In this document: piece after piece, positions 26,544 to 34,440 of the stretch
Layout: each line of letters starts with the position of its first letter
Position numbering within the stretch: the stretch's first letter is position 1
Assembly (NCBI RefSeq): GCF_005484805.1
Contig: NZ_CP039432.1
Span: 62,001 to 126,000 of the forward strand
From: Rhodococcus sp. SGAir0479
GTDB taxonomy: Bacteria > Actinomycetota > Actinomycetes > Mycobacteriales > Mycobacteriaceae
Reading direction: 5' to 3'
Length of the DNA: 64,000 bases
Translations under genes and position numbers: made by a program
The notes under the pieces: model-generated
What the model saw: the letters and a program-made list of their open reading frames with translations, nothing else
Databases searched by the model: none
What the model was told of the DNA's origin: nothing

Positions 26544-26592
26544 TTCGGCTGCCCGTCCGTTCGCGACGTGAAGCACCTCACCGAAAAATCCG

Positions 26593-26622
26593 TTGCCGAG
26601 CCCCGCGGAACGGGCGTACCTT
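26593..26622 (+). promoter_or_regulatory. Promoter of the structured intergenic RNA
   Basis: TTGCCG (26593-26598), 18 bp spacer, TACCTT (26617-26622). Predicted transcription start is about 26629. Confidence 0.5.
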
Positions 26623-26628
26623 CGTCGG

Positions 26629-26840
26629 TACACGAGGAAGGAGGTGGTCTGAAGTTGTATGACATACGGACGCGTGAGGTGGCTGTCAGCTAGCCACGTT
26701 GCACGGGTTCACTGACCGCAACGCGGCTGGCGAATCCAAGGCAGCTACCCGACCCCCGGCCCTTCCGGTCCCGTCCAGACCGGAATCCACGAAGACGAAG
26801 CCCCGGCTCCGTCTCGTGGGCGGGCCGGGGGTCGCTGCTG
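26629..26840 (+). ncRNA. Structured RNA of unknown family (about 210 nt)
   Basis: No family is recognised. After the promoter comes AAGGAGGTGGTC (26638-26649), which can pair over 12 nt, with one G-U, to the 16S rRNA 3' end. Then hairpins: 26679-26697 (GTGGCT/AGCCAC) and 26698-26722 (GTTG..CGG/CCG..CAAC). Then a three-way junction: a 13-bp perfect closing stem 26750-26762/26822-26834, arm a 26763-26785 (TTCCGGTC/GACCGGAA), and arm b 26787-26819 (5 + 5 + 3 bp). The junction arms abut almost without unpaired bases. It may be an sRNA, a leader for a tiny ORF, or an elaborate terminator. It lies between a plus-strand gene and the convergent nitrobindin gene. Confidence 0.55.
26659..26715 (+). CDS. 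Possible 18-residue ORF inside the structured RNA
   Basis: ATG 26659, 13 nt after the strong Shine-Dalgarno, encodes MTYGRVRWLSASHVARVH. A competing TTG at 26655 (9 nt after the SD) would give the 12-residue MYDIRTREVAVS in another frame. Neither is recognised. The ribosome-binding site is much stronger than those of most genes here, so translation of one of them is plausible. Confidence 0.25.
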   Translation: MTYGRVRWLSASHVARVH

Positions 26841-26910
26841 TTTCAGGGGGCGACGAGTTTCAGGGAACTACGAGTGGACTGGCACTCGGCCGGTGCGGCG
26901 CGCTGGTCGC

Positions 26911-27609
26911 TCAGCCGATGTAGCGCTGCAGACGCGCCGAGAACCGGGGCTCGAGCGGGCCGTCGGCGACGATGCGTTCCTCGACGTACGCCAGGTCGCC
27001 GTCCTCGACGATGCCGTAGAGCCGCTTGGCTCCACCGATCAGTTCGCCGGACTGGCTGCGGATCACCACGTCGGTGGCGAGCTCCCACGACGACTGCGTG
27101 AGCGCCTGGCCGTAGAACAGTTCGACGACACCCGACGAGTGCGTGAGCAGGAGTTCGACGACCTCTTCGTTGGTGCTGCCGGGGATACCGTCACCGGCGA
27201 CGCGCCAATACCCGCTCTCGCGATGATCGGGGCCGACGTACCCGCCCTCGTCGTCGAGGCGCCACGAACGGGCCTCCCACGTGAGGTAGTTGCCGCCGTC
27301 GTGGGACACCACGATCTGCTGGCCGAACGCGTAGTCGCCGGTCTCCGGATCGCGTCCCTCGCCCTCGCCGCGCCAGACGCCGACGAGGGGCAGGAGGGCG
27401 AGCATGCCGGGATGCAGATCCGGCCCGAGCCGCAGATTCGCGGTGTCCTCGGGCAGCGGGAGATCGGGCAGGGTCGGAATGTTGCGTCCCGCCGTTTCCT
27501 TCGCGCGCTCTACCGCGCCTGCAACCGCCCGGTCGCCGCTGCCGCGGGCAACGTGCGACTCGGTGTCGTCAGGCTGCGCGTTCGAGCCCGCGTCCGGATC
27601 CTGATTCAC
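26911..27609 (-). CDS. Nitrobindin family haem/fatty-acid-binding beta-barrel protein
   Basis: 232 residues. A disordered N-terminus of about 50 residues is followed by the nitrobindin barrel: [20 protein letters not shown] (GxWxGxGxG motif, about residue 77), [21 protein letters not shown], and a C-terminal SARLQRYIG. Ortholog of mycobacterial Rv0813c (THAP4-like); binds ferric haem and detoxifies NO/peroxynitrite in the family. The GTG start overlaps the stop of a 32-residue membrane ORF (GTGA). Confidence 0.88.
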   Translation of the reverse strand: MNQDPDAGSNAQPDDTESHVARGSGDRAVAGAVERAKETAGRNIPTLPDLPLPEDTANLRLGPDLHPGMLALLPLVGVWRGEGEGRDPETGDYAFGQQIVVSHDGGNYLTWEARSWRLDDEGGYVGPDHRESGYWRVAGDGIPGSTNEEVVELLLTHSSGVVELFYGQALTQSSWELATDVVIRSQSGELIGGAKRLYGIVEDGDLAYVEERIVADGPLEPRFSARLQRYIG

Positions 27610-27704
27610 GGCTTGTCGGTGACCAGCCGGTACACGACATACAGCGAGAACCAGGTGATCAGGATGGCGGCAAGGACCAGGAGAACCTCGAAGAAGATGA
27701 CCAC
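27606..27704 (-). CDS. Single-pass membrane microprotein upstream of nitrobindin
   Basis: 32 residues: GTG 27704, then [20 protein letters not shown] as one transmembrane helix, followed by a short [11 protein letters not shown] cytosolic or external tail. Its TGA overlaps the nitrobindin GTG by 4 nt, so translation is coupled. It is below most gene-caller size limits. The hydrophobic run with a clean stop and overlap argues for a real gene. Function unknown; could anchor or partner nitrobindin. Confidence 0.6.
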   Translation of the reverse strand: MVIFFEVLLVLAAILITWFSLYVVYRLVTDKP

Positions 27705-27879
27705 GGGCTCATCTTAGACCGCGCCCCCGCAGCGCTCGAAATCGGACGGGCGTCGAAGCGTGTGAACTGTTCCACTCGAATCCCCCTCCGCGCCCGTTTT
27801 GCGGGAGTACGGTGCTCCCGGATCGCGAACGGGAACGGGTCAGCCACGCCTGCGAAGGTACGAACGGTCGGAGGGGTCG

Positions 27880-29145
27880 ATGGGGCGTCGGGTGGTCGCG
27901 TCCGCGGTCGCGCTGGTCACGGCGGTGACGTCGTGGGCCGGCGGCGGCGTCGCGGCGGCGGAGGGTGCGGCGGGATCGGCGGATGCCGGTTCCACGGAGC
28001 GCGCGCCGATCGTGGATCCGAACAACCACGGGGCCGGCTGTCCCGACATCCTCGTGGTGGCGGCGTCGGGTGCGGGGGATTCGACGGCCGACCGGGACCC
28101 GTTCGACGACAAGGACCGGGTGCCGTGGGCCAACTGGCTGGGCCGGGTCACCGTCCCGTTCGGTGAGGTCAGCCGCGAGCAACCGGGCGAGGTCGGCTGG
28201 ACGTACGTGCCGTACCCGGCGACGTTCGGGCTGGGAGTGTTCGCGGACGTGCCGACGTACCAGGACTCGGTGGCGACCGGCGTGGCCTCGCTGAACCGGA
28301 TCCTGGACGAGAAGAAGGCGCAGTGCGGCGACGCCACCCGGTTCGTCCTGCTCGGCTACAGCGTGGGCGCGGAGATCACCGAGCGGGTCGCCCGCGACAT
28401 CGGCCGTCGCGCCGAGACCGCGGCCGTCACCGCCGCCGACGTCGCCGGGGTCGCCCTGGTCGGCGATCCCTACCGGCCGGCCGGCACCCCGTCGCTCGGC
28501 GAGCCGGGGCCTGCCGGGGGCGGGTTCATGTCGTCCGAGCCGGCCGACTACGGGGCGCTGGAGGGCAGAATCCTCTACGCGTGCCGGCCGATGGACATCT
28601 CGTGCGACGCGCCACCGGACATCGCGCTGCTGGAACTGGCACTCGGGGTGCTGGGGCAGATGCGGTTCACGATCGCGAACCCGGTGCAAACGTTCGCCGA
28701 CTTCGGTCGCGTCGCCTCGCAGATGTCGGCGCGCGCCATCGCCCACATCGTCACCCGCGAGGACTGGTTCACGTCGGACGAATCGCTGCTCGACGTCCTG
28801 CGCACCGTCGCCGACCAGACGTACCGCGACGACGCAGCGGCCCGCGACGCGACGCCCGAACGTGTTGCGGCCGTGCGCGAGTGGGCTCTCGGCGCGGGTG
28901 CCGACGTCGTGCGGGCCAAGCTGGCCGCGGAGGGCGCCGGTTTCGTCGACGACAATCGCGGCATCGTGGACCTGGTCCTGAAGCCGTACCTCGTGCTGGG
29001 GCCGTTGCAGCATGTTCTCTACTGGGAATTCGACGCGAACGATCCGTGGCGCTGGGACAGCGAACGGGTGGCCGACTGGATCGGGGAGGTGGCCGCCGCG
29101 GAGCGGGCGCGCGGCGCGGATCCCGCGGCGCCGCACACCTTCTGA
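27880..29145 (+). CDS. Secreted cutinase-family esterase-like protein
   Basis: 421 residues from ATG 27880 (GGAGGGG upstream). The signal peptide MGRRVVASAVALVTAVTSW...AAAE is followed by the cutinase-like core CPDILVVAASGAGDS, a nucleophile motif GYSVGAE with Ser at about residue 161, a later Asp (VGDPYRP) and a C-terminal extension. The CP and later Cys residues fit disulfides. Probably an exported lipid or cell-wall ester hydrolase, common in mycolate bacteria. The region after residue 300 is helical and unassigned. Confidence 0.8.
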   Translation: MGRRVVASAVALVTAVTSWAGGGVAAAEGAAGSADAGSTERAPIVDPNNHGAGCPDILVVAASGAGDSTADRDPFDDKDRVPWANWLGRVTVPFGEVSREQPGEVGWTYVPYPATFGLGVFADVPTYQDSVATGVASLNRILDEKKAQCGDATRFVLLGYSVGAEITERVARDIGRRAETAAVTAADVAGVALVGDPYRPAGTPSLGEPGPAGGGFMSSEPADYGALEGRILYACRPMDISCDAPPDIALLELALGVLGQMRFTIANPVQTFADFGRVASQMSARAIAHIVTREDWFTSDESLLDVLRTVADQTYRDDAAARDATPERVAAVREWALGAGADVVRAKLAAEGAGFVDDNRGIVDLVLKPYLVLGPLQHVLYWEFDANDPWRWDSERVADWIGEVAAAERARGADPAAPHTF

Positions 29146-29210
29146 TGCGACGAGGGCGCCACCCCGGGTAGGAGTGGCGCCCTCGGTGTGTCGTCGGTCC
29201 GGCGGCGAAC

Positions 29211-29516
29211 CTACTTCGCGACCGTCACGTCGACGGCGTACACGCCGGCGCTGTCCGGGTTGACCGTCACGTCGCCGTTGCCGGTGCTCGACAGGGCCCG
29301 GACCTTCCACGTGCCCGGCGCGGCGAAGAAGCGGAAGTCGCCGGTCGCCGAGGCGACGACCTCGGCCGTGAACTCGTCGGTGTCGTCGAGGAGGCGGACG
29401 AACGCGCCGCCGACCGGCTGGCCGTCAGCGGCCAGGACGCGGCCGGTGATGACGGTCTCCTTCTCGACGTTCACGCCCGCGGGCAGGGTCTGGGTCTGAA
29501 CAGGTGCTCCGCACAT
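29211..29516 (-). CDS. DUF1416 protein (SseC-like)
   Basis: 101 residues: MCGAPVQTQTLPAGVNVEKETVITGRV, then a carboxypeptidase-regulatory-like beta-sandwich (FVRLLDDTDEFTAEVVASATGDFRFF). This is the small DUF1416 protein always found directly downstream of cysA2 in actinobacteria (Rv0814c, sseC2). Starts 4 nt after the cysA2 stop. Thought to assist sulfur transfer; the MCG N-terminus offers a possible thiol. Confidence 0.88.
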   Translation of the reverse strand: MCGAPVQTQTLPAGVNVEKETVITGRVLAADGQPVGGAFVRLLDDTDEFTAEVVASATGDFRFFAAPGTWKVRALSSTGNGDVTVNPDSAGVYAVDVTVAK

Positions 29517-29520
29517 TTCC

Positions 29521-30354
29521 TTATGCTCCCAACTCGATAGGTGCGCCGACCAGCGAGCCGTACTCGACCCAGCTGCCGTCGTAGTTCTTCACGTTCTGCT
29601 TGCCGAGGATCTCCTGCAGTACGAACCACGTGTGGCTCGACCGCTCGCCGATGCGGCAGTAGGCGATGGTCTCCTTGGAGTCGTCGAAGCCCTTGTCCGC
29701 GTACAGCTTCGCGAGAGCCTCGTCCGACTTGAAGGTGCCGTCCTCGTTCGCGGTGGTGCTCCACGGGATGTTGACGGCGCCCGGGACGTGGCCGCGCTGC
29801 TGCGCCTGCTCCTGCGGCAGGTGCGCCGGAGCGAGGATCTTGCCCGAGTACTCGTCGGGGGAGCGGACGTCGACCAGGTTCGCCGAACCGATGGCGGCGA
29901 TGACGTCGTCACGGAAGGCGCGGATCGAGGTGTCGGGCGCGGCGGCCTTGTACTCGGTGGCCGGGCGGGTGACGGTCTCCTTCGACAGCGGACGCCCGTC
30001 GAGCTCCCACTTCTTGCGGCCGCCGTCGATGAGCTTGACGTCCTGGTGGCCGTACAGCTTGAAGTACCAGTACGCGTAGGCGGCGAACCAGTTGTTGTTG
30101 CCTCCGTACAGGACCACGGTGTCGTCGTTGGCGACACCCTTGGCGGACAGCAACTTCGAGAACTGCTCCTGGTTCAGGAAGTCGCGGCGGACGCCGTCCT
30201 GCAGGTCCTTGCGCCAGTCGAGCTTGATCGCGCCCTCGATGTGGCCGCCGTCGTACGCGGCGGTGTCCTCGTCGACCTCGATGAAGACGGTCTTGGGGGC
30301 GTCGAGGTTCTGCTCGGCCCAGTCTGCGGAGACCAGGACGTCGGAGCGGGCCAT
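29521..30354 (-). CDS. cysA2: Thiosulfate sulfurtransferase (rhodanese) CysA2/SseA type
   Basis: 277 residues, exactly the CysA2 family length, with two rhodanese domains. The active-site loop YCRIGERSSHTW has the catalytic Cys at residue 233. The inactive N-terminal domain carries DGGHIEGAIKLDWRKDLQD. Start ATG 30354 is set by homology (MARSDVLVSADW). Transfers sulfane sulfur from thiosulfate and acts in cysteine/sulfur metabolism. In an operon with DUF4395 upstream and DUF1416 downstream, under the polycysteine leader. Confidence 0.95.
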   Translation of the reverse strand: MARSDVLVSADWAEQNLDAPKTVFIEVDEDTAAYDGGHIEGAIKLDWRKDLQDGVRRDFLNQEQFSKLLSAKGVANDDTVVLYGGNNNWFAAYAYWYFKLYGHQDVKLIDGGRKKWELDGRPLSKETVTRPATEYKAAAPDTSIRAFRDDVIAAIGSANLVDVRSPDEYSGKILAPAHLPQEQAQQRGHVPGAVNIPWSTTANEDGTFKSDEALAKLYADKGFDDSKETIAYCRIGERSSHTWFVLQEILGKQNVKNYDGSWVEYGSLVGAPIELGA

Positions 30355-30446
30355 GGATGGTCCTTTCGAGTTCGATACAGCGAGTGAGGAATTCGTGACG
30401 AGATTGCGCGAGTGTGAGACTCGTGCGGAAGGGGAGCGGTCGGCGA

Positions 30447-30917
30447 TCAGGCCGGGTGCGGTGCCCCGGCGCCGCGCATTCGGGCGACGAGGGGATAGAG
30501 CTGGCAGCCGAGGCAGATTCCGAAAGCGGCGTTGAGCAGCGCGGCGAACAACGCGAAACCGGTTGCGATCCCACCGATCAGGCCTGCGCCGGCCAGGAAC
30601 GCGACGGTGCCGACGACAGCGAACACCAGCCCGACCAGTTGCGCGAACCGCAATGGTGCGACGGGCTCGCGTTCGACCGTCGGGCCCAGGCGCGGCGCGA
30701 CGAGCCGCGCGAACACTCGCCCGTAGGGGCTGCGTCGGGGTCCGGCGGCGGCGCCGATCGCGAAGACGACGGCCTGCGCGGCCAGCAGCAGCCCCGCCGC
30801 GACGGTCGAGAACGTGGAGACGAGCAGGACGACGACGAGGACGGCGGTGGTGATCCAGGCGGCGAAGCGTGGGCCGCGGACGTCGACCTGCTGGGCCTGA
30901 GGTGAGGGTGCGGACAT
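30447..30917 (-). CDS. DUF4395 integral membrane protein
   Basis: 156 residues with four hydrophobic helices (about residues 18-40, 42-60, 90-110, 115-135), an RRSPYGRVFARLVAPRLG loop, and a C-terminal ICLGCQLY Cys pair. The family is typically linked to rhodanese and thioredoxin genes. AGGAG lies 9 nt before the ATG. Probable membrane component of sulfur or thiol handling. First structural gene after the polycysteine leader peptide. Confidence 0.85.
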   Translation of the reverse strand: MSAPSPQAQQVDVRGPRFAAWITTAVLVVVLLVSTFSTVAAGLLLAAQAVVFAIGAAAGPRRSPYGRVFARLVAPRLGPTVEREPVAPLRFAQLVGLVFAVVGTVAFLAGAGLIGGIATGFALFAALLNAAFGICLGCQLYPLVARMRGAGAPHPA

Positions 30918-31054
30918 CGGGATGTGCTCCTGCGGGTTTCCGAGTGCTGACGAGCAGACGCGTGGGTGGAGTTTTCGATTCCACCGATCACGGACGGCGC
31001 CGGTCAGCGAGGGGAACGCTGCGTACGGGTGAGAAGAATCGACCGTCTACGTGA

Positions 31055-31141
31055 TCAACAGCAGGGACAGCAACAACCACCGAGGCGGCACAGATCGACT
31101 GCGCGGCGTCGGGTGAGCATCAGCTCGTGGTTGGCGTACAC
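31055..31141 (-). CDS. Polycysteine leader peptide (cysteine attenuator)
   Basis: 28 residues from GTG 31141. The end LCRLGGCCCPCC has six Cys codons in the last eleven. TACGCT (31154-31149) ends 7 nt before the GTG, so the message is leaderless. Leaderless polycysteine ORFs ahead of the cysA2 operon are known in mycobacteria as cysteine-responsive attenuators: when charged tRNA-Cys is scarce, ribosomes stall on the Cys codons and the downstream genes are expressed. Here it precedes DUF4395-cysA2-DUF1416 by 137 nt. An internal ATG (31120) is an alternative start. Confidence 0.85.
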   Translation of the reverse strand: MYANHELMLTRRRAVDLCRLGGCCCPCC

Positions 31142-31148
31142 GTGGTGC

Positions 31149-31174
31149 AGCGTACCCAATTTTTCAGGAATTGG
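31149..31174 (-). promoter_or_regulatory. Promoter and inverted repeat of the sulfur operon
   Basis: -10 TACGCT at 31154-31149. CCAATT-N7-AATTGG (31174-31156) lies in the spacer region directly upstream, within the 3' end of the thioredoxin gene. The placement suits a repressor responding to sulfur status. Confidence 0.55.
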
Positions 31175-31640
31175 AACGCCCGCCCGCGACGAGCGGGGCG
31201 AGCGCGGACTCCAGCTCCGCTGCCGACGGCACCCCGGAGATGCGGAATCGTTCCACCAGAGCGCCGTCGAGAATGAACGTCGTCGGTAGCGACAGGACAC
31301 CGAGTGTCCTTGCGAGGGTGGGGTGTCGGTCGATGTCGAGCTCCACCTCGGTGGCGGCCGGCGCGTCGGCGGCAGCGGCGTCGAGCTTCTCCAGGACCTG
31401 TCCGATCACCCGACGCACCGCCGCGCACGGGCCGCACCAGTCGGCCGAGAAGTGCAGCACGATCGGTCGTCCGGTCGCGGTCACCCCGGCGTCCGCGAGG
31501 TGCGCCAGTCGTTCACCACCGGCGTCGGTGCCCTCGGCGGTCGGCGCACTCTCGCGGACGCGGCCCTCCCGGCTGCGCAGCGCGAGCCCGACGGCCAGCG
31601 TCACGAGGACCGCGACGACGAGGATCACCAGTGCGGTCAC
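31164..31640 (-). CDS. Membrane-anchored thioredoxin-family protein
   Basis: 158 residues. One N-terminal transmembrane helix (TALVILVVAVLVTLAVGLAL) is followed by a thioredoxin domain with WCGPC at about residue 71 and the cis-Pro loop LSLPTTFIL. Homolog of mycobacterial Rv0816c (named thiX there). GTG 31640 overlaps the lmeA stop, so it is coupled to lmeA; the promoter of the cysA2 operon is embedded in its 3' end. Likely an extracytoplasmic thiol-disulfide oxidoreductase. Confidence 0.88.
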   Translation of the reverse strand: MTALVILVVAVLVTLAVGLALRSREGRVRESAPTAEGTDAGGERLAHLADAGVTATGRPIVLHFSADWCGPCAAVRRVIGQVLEKLDAAAADAPAATEVELDIDRHPTLARTLGVLSLPTTFILDGALVERFRISGVPSAAELESALAPLVAGGRSNS

Positions 31641-32419
31641 AGCGTCGCCTGCAGCTCGTCGAGGTCGACCACGACGTTGTCGCCGGAGCCCTCGATGACG
31701 ATGTGCGAACCCTCCGCGTAGACGTCGGTGGGCATGATGCCGAACGGCAGCGCCTGCGGGTCGATGGTCTTGGTGAACAGCTCCAGCACCCCCTGGCGCA
31801 GCGGGGCGGGGACGGAGAAGTCGCTCTGGCCCTCCGGCCCGTAGTAGAAGTCGGTGGCGACGATGACCAGTTGTTCGCCCCGCAGCACCAGGTCGGCCTG
31901 CACACTCACCGATTTCTGCAACGGTCCCACGGGCACCGTGCCGGTGAACACGATGCCGCCGGTGGTCGGGGCACCGGAGCCGCCCGAGCCGCCGGTGCCG
32001 TCGGACTTGTCCGCCGGCGGTGCGGAAACCTGCAGGTCCGGGATGCCCAGGAACTTCCCCAGGTCGGTGGCGTCGATCATCATTCGCCCCTCGAGGTGGT
32101 CGACCGGGACCTCGGACACCGAGCCGTCGAGGATCGCGGACGCGGGCACCGACACCCCGTTGAGCGTCGCCTCGATCGTGACCTCGCCGAGCATCTCCTT
32201 GGGCACCTGGTTGGCCCGGACCTCGACGTCGTCGTACTTGCCGTTCCAGGCCTGGGTGAGGAACGGGAAGCCGTGGATGGTCACCTCGGGATCGGCGGGA
32301 AGGCCGCCTCCTTCGCGGAGCGTGCGCGAGACCCGATACTCGGAGTACGCGGCAGCGCCGAAGTCGACGACGACGGCGAGTCCGACGAGGCACACCAGTC
32401 CGATGATCAGTTTCCGCAC
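31637..32419 (-). CDS. lmeA: LmeA-like DUF2993 cell-envelope protein
   Basis: 260 residues. An N-terminal signal or anchor (RKLIIGLVCLVGLAVVVDFGAAAYSE) is followed by a DUF2993 lipid-binding tube: EVTIHGFPFLTQAWNGKYDDVEVRA, then a Gly-Ser linker (GTGGSGGSG) and a second half. LmeA of mycobacteria (Rv0817c position) binds phosphatidylinositol and supports lipomannan elongation in the periplasm. Start GTG 32419; the adjacent GTG 32422 is equally possible. First gene of a pair with the thioredoxin. Confidence 0.82.
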   Translation of the reverse strand: MRKLIIGLVCLVGLAVVVDFGAAAYSEYRVSRTLREGGGLPADPEVTIHGFPFLTQAWNGKYDDVEVRANQVPKEMLGEVTIEATLNGVSVPASAILDGSVSEVPVDHLEGRMMIDATDLGKFLGIPDLQVSAPPADKSDGTGGSGGSGAPTTGGIVFTGTVPVGPLQKSVSVQADLVLRGEQLVIVATDFYYGPEGQSDFSVPAPLRQGVLELFTKTIDPQALPFGIMPTDVYAEGSHIVIEGSGDNVVVDLDELQATL

Positions 32420-32558
32420 CACACCATTCTTACCGGCCCCGCTGGGTACCGGTGCGAGGGTAGGGTGCGAACTCGCGCTAATCTGGGCGCGAAATAGAAC
32501 GTCGGTCCACTCGGTGTCGGCTCTCGCCGGCATTCGCGGCGCAAGAGAGGGAGGTTGA

Positions 32559-33320
32559 GTGGAGCTACTGCTTCTGACCTCCGACCCCAATCCGGAGACG
32601 GTGCTGCCTTCCCTGGCGCTGTTGTCGCATACCGTGCGGCCCTCCCCGACGGAGGTGTCGTCCCTGCTCGAGGCCGGCGCTGCGGACGTCGCGCTCGTCG
32701 ATGCCCGCACCGATCTGGCCGCCGCCCGCGGACTGTGCCGGTTGCTGGGCAGCACGGGTTCCGCGGTGCCCGTGGTCGCGGTACTCACCGAGGGTGGGCT
32801 GGTGGCCGTCAATTCCGACTGGGGGCTCGACGACATCCTGCTTCCGACCACCGGTCCGGCCGAGTTGGACGCGCGGCTGCGGTTGCTGGTCGGCCGCAAC
32901 GGAGGCGCGGCCAGTCCGGAGACGGCCGGAAAGATCACGCTCGGCGAGCTGGTGATCGACGAGGGGACGTACACCGCACGACTGCGGGGTCGTCCCCTCG
33001 ATCTGACTTACAAGGAATTCGAGCTGCTGAAGTACCTCGCGCAGCACGCCGGACGGGTGTTCACCCGCGCGCAGCTGCTGCAGGAGGTGTGGGGTTACGA
33101 CTTCTTCGGTGGCACCCGCACGGTCGACGTCCACGTGCGGCGGCTGCGCGCCAAACTCGGCTCGGAATACGAGTCGCTGATCGGGACGGTCCGCAACGTC
33201 GGCTACAAGGCGGTGCGCCCGGCCCGCGCATCCGGCCGCTCGGCCGGTGCGGCGGCGGAACCCGACGACGCGGATTCCGACGACCCGGATCTGACCCCTA
33301 CCAACGGATCGGCGCACTAG
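32559..33320 (+). CDS. glnR: Atypical OmpR-type response regulator GlnR
   Basis: 253 residues. A receiver-like N-domain (residues 1-110) is followed by a winged helix: [20 protein letters not shown] near 150 and [15 protein letters not shown] near 190. The tail is acidic. It matches GlnR, the orphan nitrogen regulator (Rv0818 position) that acts without a cognate kinase. GAGGGAGG precedes GTG 32559. The mshD ATG follows its stop directly, so the two are in one operon. Confidence 0.88.
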   Translation: MELLLLTSDPNPETVLPSLALLSHTVRPSPTEVSSLLEAGAADVALVDARTDLAAARGLCRLLGSTGSAVPVVAVLTEGGLVAVNSDWGLDDILLPTTGPAELDARLRLLVGRNGGAASPETAGKITLGELVIDEGTYTARLRGRPLDLTYKEFELLKYLAQHAGRVFTRAQLLQEVWGYDFFGGTRTVDVHVRRLRAKLGSEYESLIGTVRNVGYKAVRPARASGRSAGAAAEPDDADSDDPDLTPTNGSAH

Positions 33321-34235
33321 ATGGACACGCGGCAGCTGGACTGGATCGATTCACCGCCGGCCGAGGAGGTGCGCGCGATGATCGACCGGGCCGCGGTCGA
33401 GGACGGCACCGCGCCGGTCTCCGAGCAGACGCTGCACGCGCTCACGGGCGCCGGCGCCCGCCACCTGGTCTCCACCGTGGGCGACACGGTCGTCGGCTAC
33501 GCCCAGCTCGTGCCGGGGCACGGGGATCACCCGGCGATGGCCGAGGCCGTCGTCGATCCGGCCCACCGCGGAACCGGCATCGGTGGCAGCCTGGTCGCCG
33601 AGGCGTTGCGCGCCGGCGGCCCGGACACGCGGGTGTGGGCACACGGCAACCTGCCCGCGGCCGTCGCGGTGGCCCGCCGCCTGGGCCTCACCGCCGCCCG
33701 GGAACTGCTGCAGCTGCGCCGCCCGCTCACCGGCCCGGCGTTGCCCGACGTCGTGGTGCCCGACGGCGTCACGCTGCGGACCTACCGCGGACCCGCGGAC
33801 GACGCCGAACTGCTGCGCGTCAACGCCGCGGCGTTCGCCTGGCACCCCGAGCAGGGCACGTGGACGCAGCACGAGATCGACGAGCGCCGCGCGGAGCCGT
33901 GGTTCGATCCCGAGGGACTGTTCCTGGCGTTCCCGTCGCAGGCCTCCGACGCGGATCCGGGCCGCCTGCTCGGATTCCACTGGACCAAGGTGCACGCCCC
34001 CGAGAACGGCAACCCCGCCCTCGGTGAGGTGTACGTCGTGGGCATCGACCCCGAGGCGCAGGGGCGAGGGCTGGGGCGCGTGCTGACACTGGCCGGGCTG
34101 CACCATCTGCGCGACCGCGGATTGGGCACCGTGCTGCTGTACGTCGAGGGCGACAACGTGGCCGCGCTGCACACGTACGAGCGGCTCGGCTTCGAGCGGT
34201 TCCACGTGGATGTCGCGTACGCCGCCGGCTCCTGA
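33321..34235 (+). CDS. mshD: Mycothiol synthase MshD
   Basis: 304 residues with tandem GNAT domains. The C-terminal active one holds [19 protein letters not shown] (acetyl-CoA loop, about residue 233) and [19 protein letters not shown]; the N-terminal one has [18 protein letters not shown]. Acetylates Cys-GlcN-Ins to mycothiol, the main thiol of actinobacteria. Starts immediately after the glnR stop, same order as Rv0818-Rv0819. Confidence 0.94.
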   Translation: MDTRQLDWIDSPPAEEVRAMIDRAAVEDGTAPVSEQTLHALTGAGARHLVSTVGDTVVGYAQLVPGHGDHPAMAEAVVDPAHRGTGIGGSLVAEALRAGGPDTRVWAHGNLPAAVAVARRLGLTAARELLQLRRPLTGPALPDVVVPDGVTLRTYRGPADDAELLRVNAAAFAWHPEQGTWTQHEIDERRAEPWFDPEGLFLAFPSQASDADPGRLLGFHWTKVHAPENGNPALGEVYVVGIDPEAQGRGLGRVLTLAGLHHLRDRGLGTVLLYVEGDNVAALHTYERLGFERFHVDVAYAAGS

Positions 34236-34286
34236 TCGGTGCCGTACGCCGGGTGTGACGCACACCTCGGCAGATTTCCCGCCGGA

Positions 34287-34341
34287 GTTCATCTTCCGTT
34301 CACCGAACCGGGTCCAGTTGGCTACCGAGCGCCCCTAACTT
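34287..34341 (+). promoter_or_regulatory. PHO-type box and -10 of pstS
   Basis: Two consecutive 11-bp direct repeats, GTTCATCTTCC (34287-34297) and GTTCACCGAAC (34298-34308), match the layout of actinobacterial PhoP/RegX3 boxes. TAACTT at 34336-34341 follows after exactly 27 bp. Activates pst genes on phosphate starvation (inference from the family). Confidence 0.75.
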
Positions 34342-34440
34342 TCTGGCGTGGGTGGCACGGAGCCGCCCGGTGCGGCCTGTACTGGCCGCGTCCCATGCGC
34401 CCGACCACGGGCGAGACGCTAGAACAGCGGAGGACCCAGG

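Noticed and set aside
26629-26840. Assignment of the structured RNA to tmRNA, RNase P, 6C or SRP RNA
   Set aside because: None of the conserved cores of those RNAs is visible (no tag-peptide ORF with tRNA-like ends, no P4 helix, no paired C-loops of six, no SRP Alu/S-domain motif).
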